DNA of 64,000 nucleotides from Heterobilharzia americana (Eukaryota > Platyhelminthes > Trematoda > Strigeidida > Schistosomatidae): contig OX104134.1 of NCBI GenBank assembly GCA_944470555.2, positions 112,772,701 through 112,836,700 on the forward strand. The letters are read 5' to 3'. Shown piece by piece: positions 11,150-22,382 of this stretch. The notes below the pieces were generated by a model that was given only the letters and a program-made list of their open reading frames with translations, ran no database searches and was not told the origin of the DNA. The position numbers were made by a program, and so were the translations under genes. Each line of letters starts with the position of its first letter. Position 1 is the stretch's first letter.

Positions 11150-11500
11150 TCTGTTACCAGATGGGTTTCTATGAGGATACCTCGGTGCTACCCAGGTATC
11201 CAAGTTTAGCAATTCGTCCCAGTATAGCAACAGGAAAATTCACGAAACAACAAACAACAACTGCTATTCGTTGTACATGAAGTGGCTGTCCTGCTCCAGT
11301 GGCCTAGAACATAACGCTTTGGCATTTGAAGTGATCGATACTGGGTTTCAGTTTCAGAGGGAACAACGTCACCCACTGGGGTGTAGGTATATCCGGCTGG
11401 TGAGTCCCAAACAGGATGAGACACAAGTCCTGGATTCCACTGCTAGCGACCAAGAAGGCTACATGAGGTGGTTTGATGACCTTACTATGACTACCAGTAA
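11150..11500 (+). mobile_element. SM-alpha-like SINE with tRNA-like head and hammerhead relic (S2)
   Basis: From left to right there is the shared 5' block (GATGGGTTTCTATGAGGATACCTCGG), a tRNA-like pol III head with a degraded A box near 11296-11312 and B box (GGGTTTCAGTTTC) near 11343-11355, then GGGAACAACGTCACCCACTGG and a hammerhead-like block at 11388-11443. In the block CTGATGA reads CTGGTGA and GAAA reads GAGA, so cleavage is unlikely. The 3' end GGATTCCACTGCTAGCGACC precedes a (TA)n tract. Confidence 0.78.
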
Positions 11501-11509
11501 TGTATCCTA

Positions 11510-11512
<3 letters not shown>

Positions 11513-11575
<63 letters not shown>
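11513..11575. repeat. (TA)n microsatellite
   Basis: An uninterrupted TA repeat of about 31 units lies just downstream of SINE S2. It probably grew from an AT-rich SINE tail or target. Confidence 0.97.
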
Positions 11576-11576
<1 letters not shown>

Positions 11577-11577
<1 letters not shown>

Positions 11578-13904
11578 CTTCTTCTGTAATGTTGCTAAAT
11601 ATTTTGATGTGCATAAAATGGAGTAAGTTTCAGTGATTTTAAAGATGTCTTTGATGTAGGGAGGGTGGCCTATTTGTTGGTTAGAAAGATTGCCTGTTTA
11701 GTTTCATAATTAGTCAAATGAATGTAATAAATTTAATCTCCAGTAAAAAGAATAAAAGTAAATAAAAATTGCAATTAAATTGTTAAAACATCACTTGATC
11801 GGAATAAAGAAAATCTTTAATTAAAGACAATGTATTTTTATGGTTGTATGTTCTCTGAGCTGGATGGTTTAATCATGTGACTTTCATTGTCATTCTAAAC
11901 AGCATCATCGCAACACATTTCATTCATCGTCTCAAAACGGAGCTATACATTATGCGAAAGATGCCATTAACCAAAAAAGAAGAAGGACTGACCTTTGCCG
12001 TTTGTTAACACGGAAGTAAATCTATGTGAAACCGAACACTGAAGAATTATTGGGTATTAAGTATTTATGCACTGGAAAAGTGGTAATTCTTCTGCGTAAA
12101 GATGTGTGGATGAAGGAAGTTGTGAATAGAAAAAGAACTATGTAGGTTTCAGATGCATCCATTGGAAAATGCATGCTCAAAATGACGTAGATGATCAGAT
12201 TGTTTTTTCACTGCACCAATGAATTATCTCTTCTCTATGAAAGTAATTTATTCAGGCTTTTTCTTGGTGAAAGTAGTATATGTGTGATCAGTTGTGTCTC
12301 TTGAAAATGGTTCTCGCATTTACAGATTAATCTTTGTCTTCTGACATATTCGTGGTTCAGTGAAGCGTAAGAAACTTGGGAGAGTAGTTTATTCGTGCTA
12401 AGTTCGTGTATACATGCATTTTATCAGCATTATCTAATTGCCGATGTCTGCAACGCTGTCACTATTCGAGTAAATCACCGAGATCTTAAACAAACTAGTT
12501 ATTATGAGACAACAGGAAACAAGTTTAGTATCAAATGGTAAGGTAAGACAAAAGCACGCATACCAAATATTTCTGAACAGCCGGTTATTTGACTTCTAAT
12601 CATAACAGAATTCAGCCTATCCCAAGGACTTCCCAGATACTAAAACCAAGTAGCAGCATTATACTCCTATTGTATCCAGTCTCCAAAGCATATTCCAAAT
12701 AAGAGCAGGACTGTTTGCTAACTGATAAAAAACAGATGATGCTGCTTTTCTAAGTCACAACCCTTTTTCTGGCTCAAGTGAACTAAAAGTGAAAAAAAGA
12801 TCATTGTTCTCTGCCTCAGCAAAAATGTAGCCCGTTGAACTCCCAATTTCCGAGAATTATTCATGACCAATAGTCTTCAATTTTGAATAAACTGTTTTTT
12901 TCTTTTTCTTCAGGGTATCTGATGTTAGGAATTTGCGAAGTTTGTGTGCCTTCTAGCTTTCCTGTCTTTATCTACTGAAAGGTACTTTTATCTTAGCGGA
13001 TACAAATTTCTAATCTAATCAGTGGTAGAACGATAAGTATTAGACTTCACGCTACTTCTCCTACGACTAGTCATCCTTCTATTGCATTTCCTGATGCAAT
13101 TTCAGTGGCTTTAGTGATGCCTGTAATTCAGTCTTATCTTTAATGTCTGTTATGTTTTGATCAAATTTTATTTTGATACGTTAATAAAACATACGATAGC
13201 TTCTGTGATTTTTCCTATGGGATTTGACATCAACTTAGCAAGGTGTGGCCTTAAGTAACGATAGTCTTTGCTTACCTGTTGCTCCGAGGCCATCTTTCAC
13301 TTCTTATTCAAGGAAAGTGACCAGTCATGTGTATTGCGTGTTACATCCCCGCTTGAGTATTATGATCTGGTAAAGTAGTCTAGGCCTCAGAATGTTTTAT
13401 GATATTTCTCTATACCTTTTAAAATGTCATGATTCGTGAATCACGTAAGACATAACCAACTAATATGCAGAATGCCTCTTTTCAAAGTATTCGTATTTCA
13501 TTGTTCTACAAATTTTAAATGGTTCTTTAGGCTATGTAAAACAGTCTTGTTTTATCCCCACTTTAAAGGATGATATTTAAAGTTGAGCTAGGCTCATCAT
13601 TCATTCAAGCATGTCAGCGGTACCCCCTCTTTAAACAGGATTTAGAAGCGTAGAGTGAAATCATGAGTCTTTTGAGCTAACGTTGTTATTAGCTTTTAAG
13701 TTACTGACAGAAGAATTAAAAAATGGATGCATTCTGTCTTGCAAAGCGAATCTGTGGTCAGACGTCTCATATTACTGAAAAGATAAGATATTAGACCAGT
13801 TTGAAATAAGCTAAGCCAAAGAGTTAATTATTCACGTTCAGGTAACATCAGTTCGCTTTTACTGATGTGCACAATAATTTCAAATTGTGTAAACCATATG
13901 TCAA
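11577..13904. other. Non-coding interval, nothing recognised
   Basis: No open frame of note, no recognisable repeat and no RNA gene was seen. The right end is the target side of LINE copy B. Confidence 0.45.
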
Positions 13905-13910
13905 GCATTT

Positions 13911-16900
13911 ATTATTATTACTATTACTATCATTATTAATTATATGTCCCTTGGGTTCCTAATGGAACAGAGGACATCAGTAGCACATCTCTATTCAATT
14001 CTCTTCTCTCCAGTAGCGCTCAACCTGGCTCCACTACTGCCCACAAGCTCTCATTCCTTCCTCACATGATCTCCTCCATATCACCCTCAGCTGGGACACC
14101 AAACTCGTCGCCCCCCCTCCTTCGGATTTCACTCGACGACCCGACTTGCCGCGTGATGTCCCCAATCGGTCTTCTCAGTGTATGCCCAATCCAATCCAAT
14201 CCATCTCCACCTCCTTCCACTGCATATTTGTTGGGAGATAGGTTATTGGTTGGTTCGCTGCCCGACCAGACTTCCTTGGTGCTCATTCTTATTATTCTGG
14301 CCATCTGGTCTTCAGTGTCGAGGGTAGGCGGCAGCTGTCGATGATGTATGTCTGTAGTTTGTTGGAAATGCTTTTCGTGACGCGCCAAGTTTCTCAACTA
14401 TATAGCAGCACTGACTAGCCTGACATTATTGTTGAAAATCCGGATCATGTTCCACATGCTGAGTGAAGTAGATCTCCACACTGATTTCAGACTAATGAAG
14501 GCCTGTCTTGCTTTACCGATCCTGGTTTTGACATCCTTGTCTGTGCCTATGCCGCCTGTAGTTGGAACGATGCTGCCTAGATGGTAGGTGAAGGAGACAA
14601 CTTCCTTTGAGTTTCTCCCGTTAATGGTGATTGGTGCCTGTTGTTGTTGGTTGGGTATCTTGATCACCTCTGCATTCATCTTCTCTACGTTCACCTGAAG
14701 GAAGTCCCATCTTCGCTGCCCTACCTCTTCTGTCAACTTGTTAGTTTTCGTCTGTAGATCATCGAGTTTGTGCAACAAGACATCAGACATAAATCATCAT
14801 CGGTGGCGAAATCCAAGTGTTCTAGGATCTTTTCCCCGGTCAAACAGCGTATCCCCCTCTTCTCACTCTTCACGGTTTGTTGCATGATCCAGTCCACTGC
14901 AATTAGGCATATCATAGGTGACAGCAGGTAGCCTTGTTTCACTCCTGTCTTCACTTCAAAGGTGTCACTGAGCTTCCCATTGTGAATTACTTGGCATATG
15001 GCGTCTTCATTTAGTTGTTGAATGAGATTGATAAAGGTTTGTGGTATTCCGTAGTGTTGAAGCAACTACCTACCAAATTACTTCTCAGTCGACGCTGTCG
15101 AATGCCCTTTCAAAGTCGATGGAGTTGAGGTTGAGCTGAGTTGCCTGCCATTCTATACTCTGTTCTATGATGATGCGAAACGTAGCAATTTGGACAGCAC
15201 ATGATTTGTACTTCCTGAATCTAGCCAGTCTGTTCCGGTCGTAGTTTTGAATCCAGTGCATCCTTTAGTCTCTCCAGGATGATGCGGCATAATACTTTGC
15301 TTGGGAGGTTGTGGAAACGAGCGTGGTTCTGCACCAGTTCTTGCAAACACTGAGGTCTCCCTTCTTCGGCAGTTTGATAAGGTAACCCTTCTTCCAATCA
15401 GGAAGCAGGTACCTTCCCTTCCTTCCACACCTTGTGCCATGGTGGTGTGAGCATGTTAGCTGCTGTTGTCTCTGCATCTGTTCTCAGTGCTTCTGGCGGG
15501 ATTCCATCTGGTCCTGCTGTCTCCCCACACTTCAATAGCTTTATGGCATTCAGGACTTGCTTTTTTTGGAGGATTTATGTTCACTTGTAGTTCTATGGCT
15601 GAGCCGCTGGTGGTATTTCTGGACAAAATGCAGGTGGTGGTGGTGGTGGTCGATTCAAGCGCCTTTTGAAGTGGTCGGCCCATTGTTTCCTTTGTTTCTC
15701 CTCTTTGGTGATTATATTTCCTTCATCATCCTTTATTGGTTTCATGTGTGTTGATCTCTTCCCAGACAATAAGTAACCTGGTTATTTGATACAATGTTGT
15801 CAGGTCTCTGTCTCTCCTACCTACAGCCCGTTCTGCTTCACTTGCCAGTGTGTCATAGTGTTGTGTGTCTTTTGTCTTTCCGTGCACTCTTCTTCACTTC
15901 TTTGTCCAGTGTAGTGTTTTATACATTGTACTCAGTTCCTCCTCTTGTTGTGCATCCTTGCACTGGTTTGTCTTCTGCTTCACCATCCTCCTCTCCCTCC
16001 TCTATCAGCTTCCATTTATCCATTGAGATCCATTCCACTCCTTATCTTCTCTCTTCTCCCTTCCTTATCCAGTTATGCAGGTTTCTTTCCACATAGCTTT
16101 CAAAGACTTCCAGTGTTCTTCCACACAGGCTTCTTCAGGGATCTTCCTCGATATCTCCCATTTTGTCTTGATGGCTGCTGTGAAGATGTTGCTTGTAGTT
16201 TCGTCCTTCAGTTCAGTTTCTGTTTGTGGGTGTTGAATTTGAACTGTGGTCTATCACCAGCTTCCTTGAAGTCTTTCAACTTGATTTTGAAGGTAGGTAG
16301 GTTCCTTGCACTAGATAGTGAGTGGTCTGAGCCTATATCTGCTCCTCTTCTTGACCTTATGTCAAGTAGACTGCGTCTCAACTTTCTTGAGATTGGGATA
16401 AAGTCGATCTGATTTTTAGTGTAGTGTGTCCTGGTGTCTGGTGAAATCGAATTCATGTCGCTCACTTTGTGGATATCCTTGTACCTGAACACACTGCCTC
16501 GCCTCCAATCACCAAATCGTTGAATGCACAGAATTCTGCAAACAATTCTCCATTCTCGTTCAGCACCTCACCTAGAGCTTCTTGACCCATGGTTAGTTCT
16601 CTTCCTGTGTTGTCCCCTCCCAGTTTCGCATTCATGTCACCCTGCCCATTAGAATTTCGATATCGCCAACTGACGTCTTGTCCAGTATTGATTGAAGTTG
16701 TCTGTAGAATTCCTCCTTTTTCTCTTGCTGTGCATTATTTGTAGGTGCGTAGCGTTGCATTGTATGATTGTGACCTTTCTTCCTTTTGAGTTGAACATTG
16801 CTGTTATGATCCTGGATGAGATTGGTTCCCACTGCATGAGGGACAGCCTCCGATGCTGTTGGGGACATCATGATAGCCACTAGATTTCTCAGTGTGCTCA

Positions 16901-17340
16901 TGGTTGTCGTTTGGGTGACCGGAGTAGATTATTGACTCCTCTCCAGTTGACAGCTTGGAAAGTCCACTTCCATTCCACCTGCTTTCGCAAATTTCTAGCA
17001 CTTCAATGCGATTCCTTCTCATCTCCTTTGCAATCTGTGCTGCCTTGCTAGGTGCAAACATGGTGTGGACATTTCATGTCCAGATTCTTACTTTTTTTCA
17101 TCGAGAGAAGTGAGGACATATCGGCGAATTTGCTTCTCGAAGACTTTCACCTACTGGCGTCATTTCGCCTCTCCGATTCCAGAGGTGAATAACTTTCTTT
17201 TTATTTTTTTTATTTTGTTTGTGTTTTGGAGTCTCTTTAGCGGTTAGATTTGTTTTTACGGGTAGGGTTGCTAGCCCTACGCCCAACCTTCCCTCTTTAC
17301 CCGGGCTTTGGACTGGCTAGTAACTAGTAAACAAGTTAGG
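13911..17340 (-). mobile_element. RTE-like LINE, copy B (full length, decayed, micro-duplicated)
   Basis: The 3' tail is the ATT-rich repeat at 13911-13950 (a TAA-type tail on the element strand). The 5' end matches copy A up to about 17337. Every domain of copy A can be followed: WNVRT-region remnants (17061), ESRWNG (16950), the GVKQGYLLSP region (about 14930) and FATDDDLCLM (about 14800). The ORF is broken into more than ten pieces. Much of the damage is short insertions of about 3-8 bases that repeat adjacent sequence. CATTTAT at 13906-13912 and 17345-17351 is a possible but weak target-site duplication. Confidence 0.92.
14733..15065 (-). pseudogene. RT catalytic region of LINE copy B
   Basis: This is the longest recognisable polymerase piece of copy B. 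It encodes LQHYGIPQTFINLIQQLNED, HNGKLSDTFEVKTGVKQGYL and LDFATDDDLCLM. Compared with the FADD of copy A, the catalytic motif has two extra codons (FATDDD), also found in copies D and E. Flanking pieces of the same gene lie in other frames at 14398-14790, 15165-15440, 15456-15683, 16208-16492 and 16632-17286. Confidence 0.8.
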
Positions 17341-17436
17341 TTTCCATTTATCTGGAACAGGTGCTGGGTCATTCCTGTTGTCGATAAACAAAGATTCATT
17401 TTTGAGATGAATGGGGATTTTTAATTTAGAAGTAGT

Positions 17437-17545
17437 ACTGCTGAGGAGTCCCATACTAGGAAGAAGCAGCTGTCCAGTACTCCCAGACTTTCAATGGTTC
17501 CCTAACTGATGTCAGACCATGATGAATACTACTTCTAAACAAAGA
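17437..17545 (+). repeat. 3' fragment of a tRNA-derived SINE (family T)
   Basis: CTGCTGAGGAGTCCCATACTAGGA followed by AACTGATGTCAGACCATGATGAA matches the part downstream of the tRNA-like head in the SINEs at 26288, 53765 and 54014. The tRNA-like head is absent. Confidence 0.6.
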
Positions 17546-17599
17546 CTCAGTTATCAATCTCTCCTTCCATCGTGTTATGTTAGTTTTTAAAGATTTTCA

Positions 17600-17830
17600 C
17601 CCTGTACCATCCTATTGCATGGTTTGGTATAGTTGCATGCACAATAAACGCAACACGAATGAATCAACACCCATTCCGGATATATGGAAAATCTTACTAC
17701 TCATATCAAAAAGAAGATGAGAAACGTAGAACTATACAAACCAAGTCTCAGAGTTGTGTGGTTATTTTGATATGACTATGGACAATAATTTGTGTCTGGA
17801 ACGTAATCCAGTAAGCAAATATGATGAAAA
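17600..17830. repeat. Dispersed repeat R and a linked block, copy 2
   Basis: Bases 17640-17700 resemble the end of repeat R at 63930-63970. Bases 17760-17815 (ATGACTATGGACAATAATTTGTGTCTGGAACGTAATCCAGTAA) match 50497-50545. Both blocks are non-coding here and the parent element is unknown. Confidence 0.4.
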
Positions 17831-18830
17831 ACTGGAAAATGATTGTCACTAGGTAAAGCAGCTAGATGTGTTGCGACCTAGATGCGGACGAGGTGATTTT
17901 TGTGCTTCCTAACTCTGTGATGCACAAACTTTTCAGCTGACTGCGTGGTAACACTATAACACTGATCAGAAATCTATTTCTCTTCTACGTATTAAGGTCA
18001 CAGAAATCCTCTTGAGATGATTGTGCAACTTATCGAAGTAAAATGCCTGCAGAAATCCAAGATTTCCTGCCAACTGCGTAAGATTTGCAGCTGCAAAAGC
18101 TTTATTGTAAACAAACAGCAAGAGCGATGGCTTCATTTTAATTAGTGAGGCTTAGAAAGTTTTGTGTTATAAACAAACATCTGACAAAAATATAAATGCA
18201 ATAAGCAGATGGCTTACGACTCGGTGAATAAAGGCATCGAAGCATCACTTTAAAGAATAGAAATTCTTGTAAATACGGCATCAAAAAAGGGTGGTGGTTA
18301 ATAGGTATTTACAATGAGCATCCTCCGCCCCTTAAACAGAAAGTTTTCATCAAAAATACTCTAAATTAAAAATTTAAGAAAACCGCATTTTGTATTACGC
18401 TCCCTTTGTGCAGAACAGAGCACTAATTTTGGTTACTAACCGAAGGAAATGATTTTATCAGTAGAAAGTACGTGTTAATTAAATTAGTATTCTACATTTT
18501 ATATCCTCTACCATATTGACCACATTTCTTCGCTTTAACCTTTCGTACCTTTATTTATACTACCTTTTTATAATTAAGTAGTGTTAAGGTATACCTATAC
18601 ATTTCAACTTGCAAATTGACATATATTCAGTTCTTTTTACCCTAAAATGAGAAGTACATGTAGAAAACTGACAACCGACATGCGGTATACACACGTTCTC
18701 AGCTTCACACCAATGCACAGCAAATGCAATATAATCAGGAACCTAGGATTTAAAGTAAGATTCATTTATATAAACTATGATCAAGATTTGATCATAGTAT
18801 AGCAAATATTTGGCGCGGAGAAAAAGGTTG
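17831..18830. other. Non-coding interval, nothing recognised
   Basis: No open frame or repeat was identified between repeat R and the inverted arm that starts at 18831. Confidence 0.4.
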
Positions 18831-19090
18831 ACATTAGATATAGAATTGTATTTGTGTAAATCACAGAGGGTTTGAAATCAAATAATTCCAACGTTTCGCA
18901 TGGAAGTCTGATCCGAGCTTCTTTAGGGAAATAATCAAAATTAAAATATCAAGGATATGTAAATGAATTCAGAAAACGTGTATTTAATCTCCTCGTCCAA
19001 TCCTCTTCGTATAGTCATTGTCTTTCTAAATTATGATGACTAATCATTCAGTGTGAACTTGTATATCTTTTGTTGTATGGTGTATGTATG
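18831..19090 (-). repeat. Left arm of a 257-bp inverted repeat with hammerhead-like motif
   Basis: The reverse complement of 23392-23648 matches this arm with one clear mismatch, at 18899 (the base before GAAAC). Read on the minus strand the arm contains CTAAAGAAGCTCGG ... CATGCGAAACGTT (18892-18927), which has the layout of the minimal hammerheads reported in PLE terminal repeats: a CTGANGA-like box, a short stem, then GAAAC. G5 of the box is changed to A. Whether the arm is a PLE terminal repeat or the terminal inverted repeat of the MULE inside is open. Confidence 0.9.
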
Positions 19091-19599
19091 TTGTATGTAC
19101 TCCAATTCAAATTCGTCTTGATTGTAAATTTCAGACAAAAAGGACATTTGTGACAGTCATTCGGTAATTTTATAAGTACAAATTGAAAAGGATGAGGTGG
19201 GTTGACGCTCATTACACGGTACCCCTCTCCCCCTAATTTATTTAGGGTGGAAGAAAGAAATTGGAAGTGAAAAATGATTGCCTGGTTCCTCTGTTTAGAA
19301 GTCAATATGTTTGTGTGGCCAAGGTACTTTCCTATTGGACTAGGACACTTACTCGTAGGGATCTGATTAGTTGAGCTTAGATAGGCTGTCTGTATTTAGA
19401 TTGGCTTAAAAACCATTACTTGTCAAATAAATTCTGTTTTAAGAGATTAACTGCCTTCAGGTTACGATTAAATCCAAAATGAATTTAAAGTTTGGGGAGA
19501 ATTTAATTCTGTAGTGATAATGTTGTGTAATATTTCAGGGAGCCTGTTTCAAAATGAATTTAGTGTAATGTTATGATGATTGTAATTTCCGGTTGTTAT

Positions 19600-19890
19600 A
19601 CAGGGCTGAATGACTCGACCTCTATTGGTATATGAGCTCCTATGCGGCTACCTTGTTACTACTACTGATTCATGATCTAACGTTGATCTCGGTGACTATC
19701 AGAGGACTCCAGGACTGGTGTTTTGTTCTATTTGTTACTTGGGTTAGTGGAAAAGGTCCTGCCTGTTTAAGCGATGGGTATTGAGTTTGATCCACCGTGG
19801 GAACCACATCGCTGAATGGAGTCCTGCTACATCCAGCTGACGAGTCCCGAGTAGGACGAAGTGCGCGTCATTGTAGTCGCCGAGATCAAT
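19600..19890 (+). mobile_element. SM-alpha-like SINE with hammerhead relic (S3)
   Basis: A shared 5' block (GACTCGACCTCTATTGG ... CTCCTATGCGG) is followed by a tRNA-like head with B-box-like GAGTTTGATCC near 19790-19800, GGGAACCACATCGCTGAATGG, and a hammerhead block at 19826-19880 with CTGACGAG and stem GTCC/GGAC. GAAA reads GAAG. The copy lies inside the inverted-repeat locus, so it either was present before or inserted after the arms formed. Confidence 0.72.
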
Positions 19891-20179
19891 GTATATTCAG
19901 TGTAACTTAATACTGTAAATGAGGTTTGCAGATGAATCTACATCTTAAATGTAATAATTGAAAGTTTGGACATAGTGATAAGTTCTTATTTTGGTATTAA
20001 TTGGGACAGAATTACTGCCCGTGATCACACCAACAATCGAAGTATTTTCTTAATAATTCACTGAAATGAAGAATTACCACTGTTTTTAAACTTTTCATCT
20101 GAAATGTACTTATAATATATTATTCCATTCGGCATTATGCAATCTTTTCATCGATATATTTAAATCCTTGTAGGGATAC

Positions 20180-20440
20180 ACTGCTATATTGCATGAAGTG
20201 CATTTTTGAGTATATAATCCCGGCTTAGTGTATTAGTACGAATAACAAAATAAACAAATATTTTGTATTGATGCTCAACGTTTCGATCTTGCTAGGAAGA
20301 TCCTTTTCAAGAGTATGAATCTGATATTGTCAAGGATTACACAAGTAAAAATACATCTTATACAATGAATCATACTAACTTGGTGCCCAAGTTTTTTCAA
20401 ACCATCCAGTCCATTGTTGGTCAGGATACCTTCAATACAC
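20180..20440 (+). repeat. Dispersed repeat U with minus-strand hammerhead-like motif
   Basis: This is the longest copy of repeat U. At 20276-20311 the minus strand reads CTTGAAAAG, stem GATCTT, loop, stem AAGATC, GAAACGTTG. A perfect 6-bp stem next to GAAAC is what a stem II of a PLE-type hammerhead would look like, although the CTGANGA box is imperfect. The ends of the unit (near 20190-20222 and 20330-20360) are roughly inverse to each other. The other copies sit near PLE remnants, so a PLE terminal repeat is the best guess. Confidence 0.5.
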
Positions 20441-21068
20441 TGCTAGCTGTAATTTTGAGAATAATGTTGGTGAGAAACTGATTACTCTGACTTGGTAGTT
20501 CTGACTAAAATTAAGGTGGTCTTCGAAAACAAGTACTAACTGAGTAATCACGTTCATATAGGCCAACCTTACAAAGCATCCCCGTGTTTGCCTAGAAATT
20601 GCTGCCATATACTCTGCACTGCGAAACTTTTTATTGAGAGTAGATTTGCTGTTCAAGTTGAAGTATGAGAGAGGGGAAACTATTTCATTTCAGTTGTGAT
20701 TCAGAGACAGCATTTCTTTAATTTCCTACTTTTAACTTAACTGATATGCATCAAGATTGAAGGCTACTCATGAGGATATTGCAAATAATTGAAGCAGCTT
20801 AGTAACCAAAATGTGTACGTTTTACAGTGATGGTGATGTAAACTCAGGTGTCAACATTGAAATAAATCAAGCCTCATTTGATTACTTATTTAATCCCTGT
20901 GGCGTATATGCGACGAAACGATGTTTAACCCAGTTGCTAAGATTTGCAGGCGTCGCTCAACATAGCATAGAAACTAAATGAATATGATCCATTTGAAATA
21001 ATTTTCTTCCCTAGATTAATTTCGACTAAGTTGAGTAACCTAACGAAATATTAATGAGTGAGTTGTAA

Positions 21069-21968
21069 TCAAAGTTCGTCCAGGTCCACGGTTAAGCCTA
21101 GATGAGTAATGGCTGTAATAGGTGATTGCGAAATTGTTTCAAATGCAGTTATTGGTCTCCCAACATCTGCCACCATAGTCATACTCACAGCTGCAGCCGT
21201 CAGTTCCATTTCTTCTTCGGAACCACCTGAAACACTGTTTCCTGTGAGATGTTCTGTACTTGAGTCTGTTGGAATGGGTAACCTAACACCTAAAATTCCT
21301 CGTACAAACCGGAGGATAGTGCGGAATTGCTGTTTATCGTTGAAGAATGGTAAAACTGCCATCCAGAGTTGGGCTCGAGATGACAGGAGGGATGCAGTTG
21401 ATTGCAGAATGTAGTTTTGCACAGATACATTGTGCTGCTCATTCTCCCGCATTAGCCAACGGACAGAAACGTTAACTGCGTCTAAGGGGATATTTCTTTG
21501 CATGCAGCACTTAATTATATACCTGCATGGCAAGTTGTATTCCACACGAAATCCGCAGTTACACGTTATAGGGTTTGGGGAAACTTGGAATACCCCTGTG
21601 ATGTATCTTGCAATGAATTCTTCTGAATGATTGTCGGTAGAGACAGCAATTTGCATTTTCCTTTTAATACGTGAACATGCAGCAGGCGTTAGGTTACTGA
21701 CTCGCGACGAGAAGATAATGTGGTCATCCAGCTGACATTTGTTGTTGCAATCCCGCAGCAGTTTCTGAATGCGCCCCTGAATCCAGTAATGACTATGCAG
21801 CATAAGGCTTAGTATTGCACGACGTACTGGCATTTTCATGGTTAGCATATGCGGCTTCAACGTACGATGTGTTGTTTCAAGGAAGTTGGTGTTATTTTGT
21901 TCCAAAAGAATGCCTAGTGGACGGTAAGCAACAGCCCACTTGTGCTTACGAGGCAAGAGGTAGGACAC
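21069..21968 (-). pseudogene. C-terminal half of the MULE transposase, SWIM-like zinc finger
   Basis: This is the longest surviving open frame of the MULE gene, 299 codons. Its nominal first codon is GTG and the frame is open further upstream, so it is not a real start. WAVAYRPLGILLEQNNTNFL (11-30) and ETTHRTLKPHM are typical of the region after the DDE core. CNCGFRVEYNLPCRY (136-150) corresponds to the SWIM pattern CxC...CxH, but the last ligand is Tyr150 instead of His. The C-terminal 60 residues are Ser/Glu/Thr-rich. The intact length compared with the broken N-terminal half is notable. Confidence 0.78.
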
Positions 21969-22142
21969 TAAAGTACCTGTGAAATGTTGTATCTATAGTC
22001 TCTGTTTGAACAAGACAACTTTCGAAGCTACAAAAAATGATACATTAAAAGATATTAACTTCGCCATATTCTTTGTGTACAACATTCAAAAAAAGTACTG
22101 CAGCACCTCCTGTTGTAATCCCTGCAAACATTAAAATTTTCA

Positions 22143-22382
22143 CTATTCTTTTGTACACAAGCTTACCCCTTTTATCACGTTGCGAATGATGTGTACACGA
22201 CACAGGAGGTGATGTGAGTGCGGAAAAACTTGGCATAATGCAGACGAAATTGCAGGAGAGTAATCTGTTATGAAAGCACCCACTCTGCAGCTTCCAATAA
22301 TATTATTAAAAAACCTCAGAAATGCACCGATCAGTTCTGATGTGTCACTGATTATGAAAGCAAAAGCTAAGGGAATAGCCAT
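22143..22382 (-). pseudogene. MULE transposase DDE core fragment
   Basis: The frame encodes MAIPLAFAFIISDTSELIGA, FITDYSPAISSAL (Asp40) and PHSHHLLCRVHIIRNV, which follow the pattern of the MULE catalytic core: aspartate, alanine spacing, then a C/H-rich helix. It ends in a stop at 22143. The preceding bases, 22383-22490, continue upstream in the same frame through YELVAIDINF and LDLDGTYKTN. Confidence 0.78.

Noticed and set aside
11206..11424. Minus-strand open frame of 72 codons
   Set aside because: It is the antisense of SINE S2; a similar frame occurs opposite S4 at 39953-40159.
11513..11575. CRISPR-like or satellite array
   Set aside because: It is a plain dinucleotide repeat; no spaced direct repeats exist in the window.
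20432..20656. 74-codon minus-strand frame
   Set aside because: It overlaps repeat U and has no recognisable motif.
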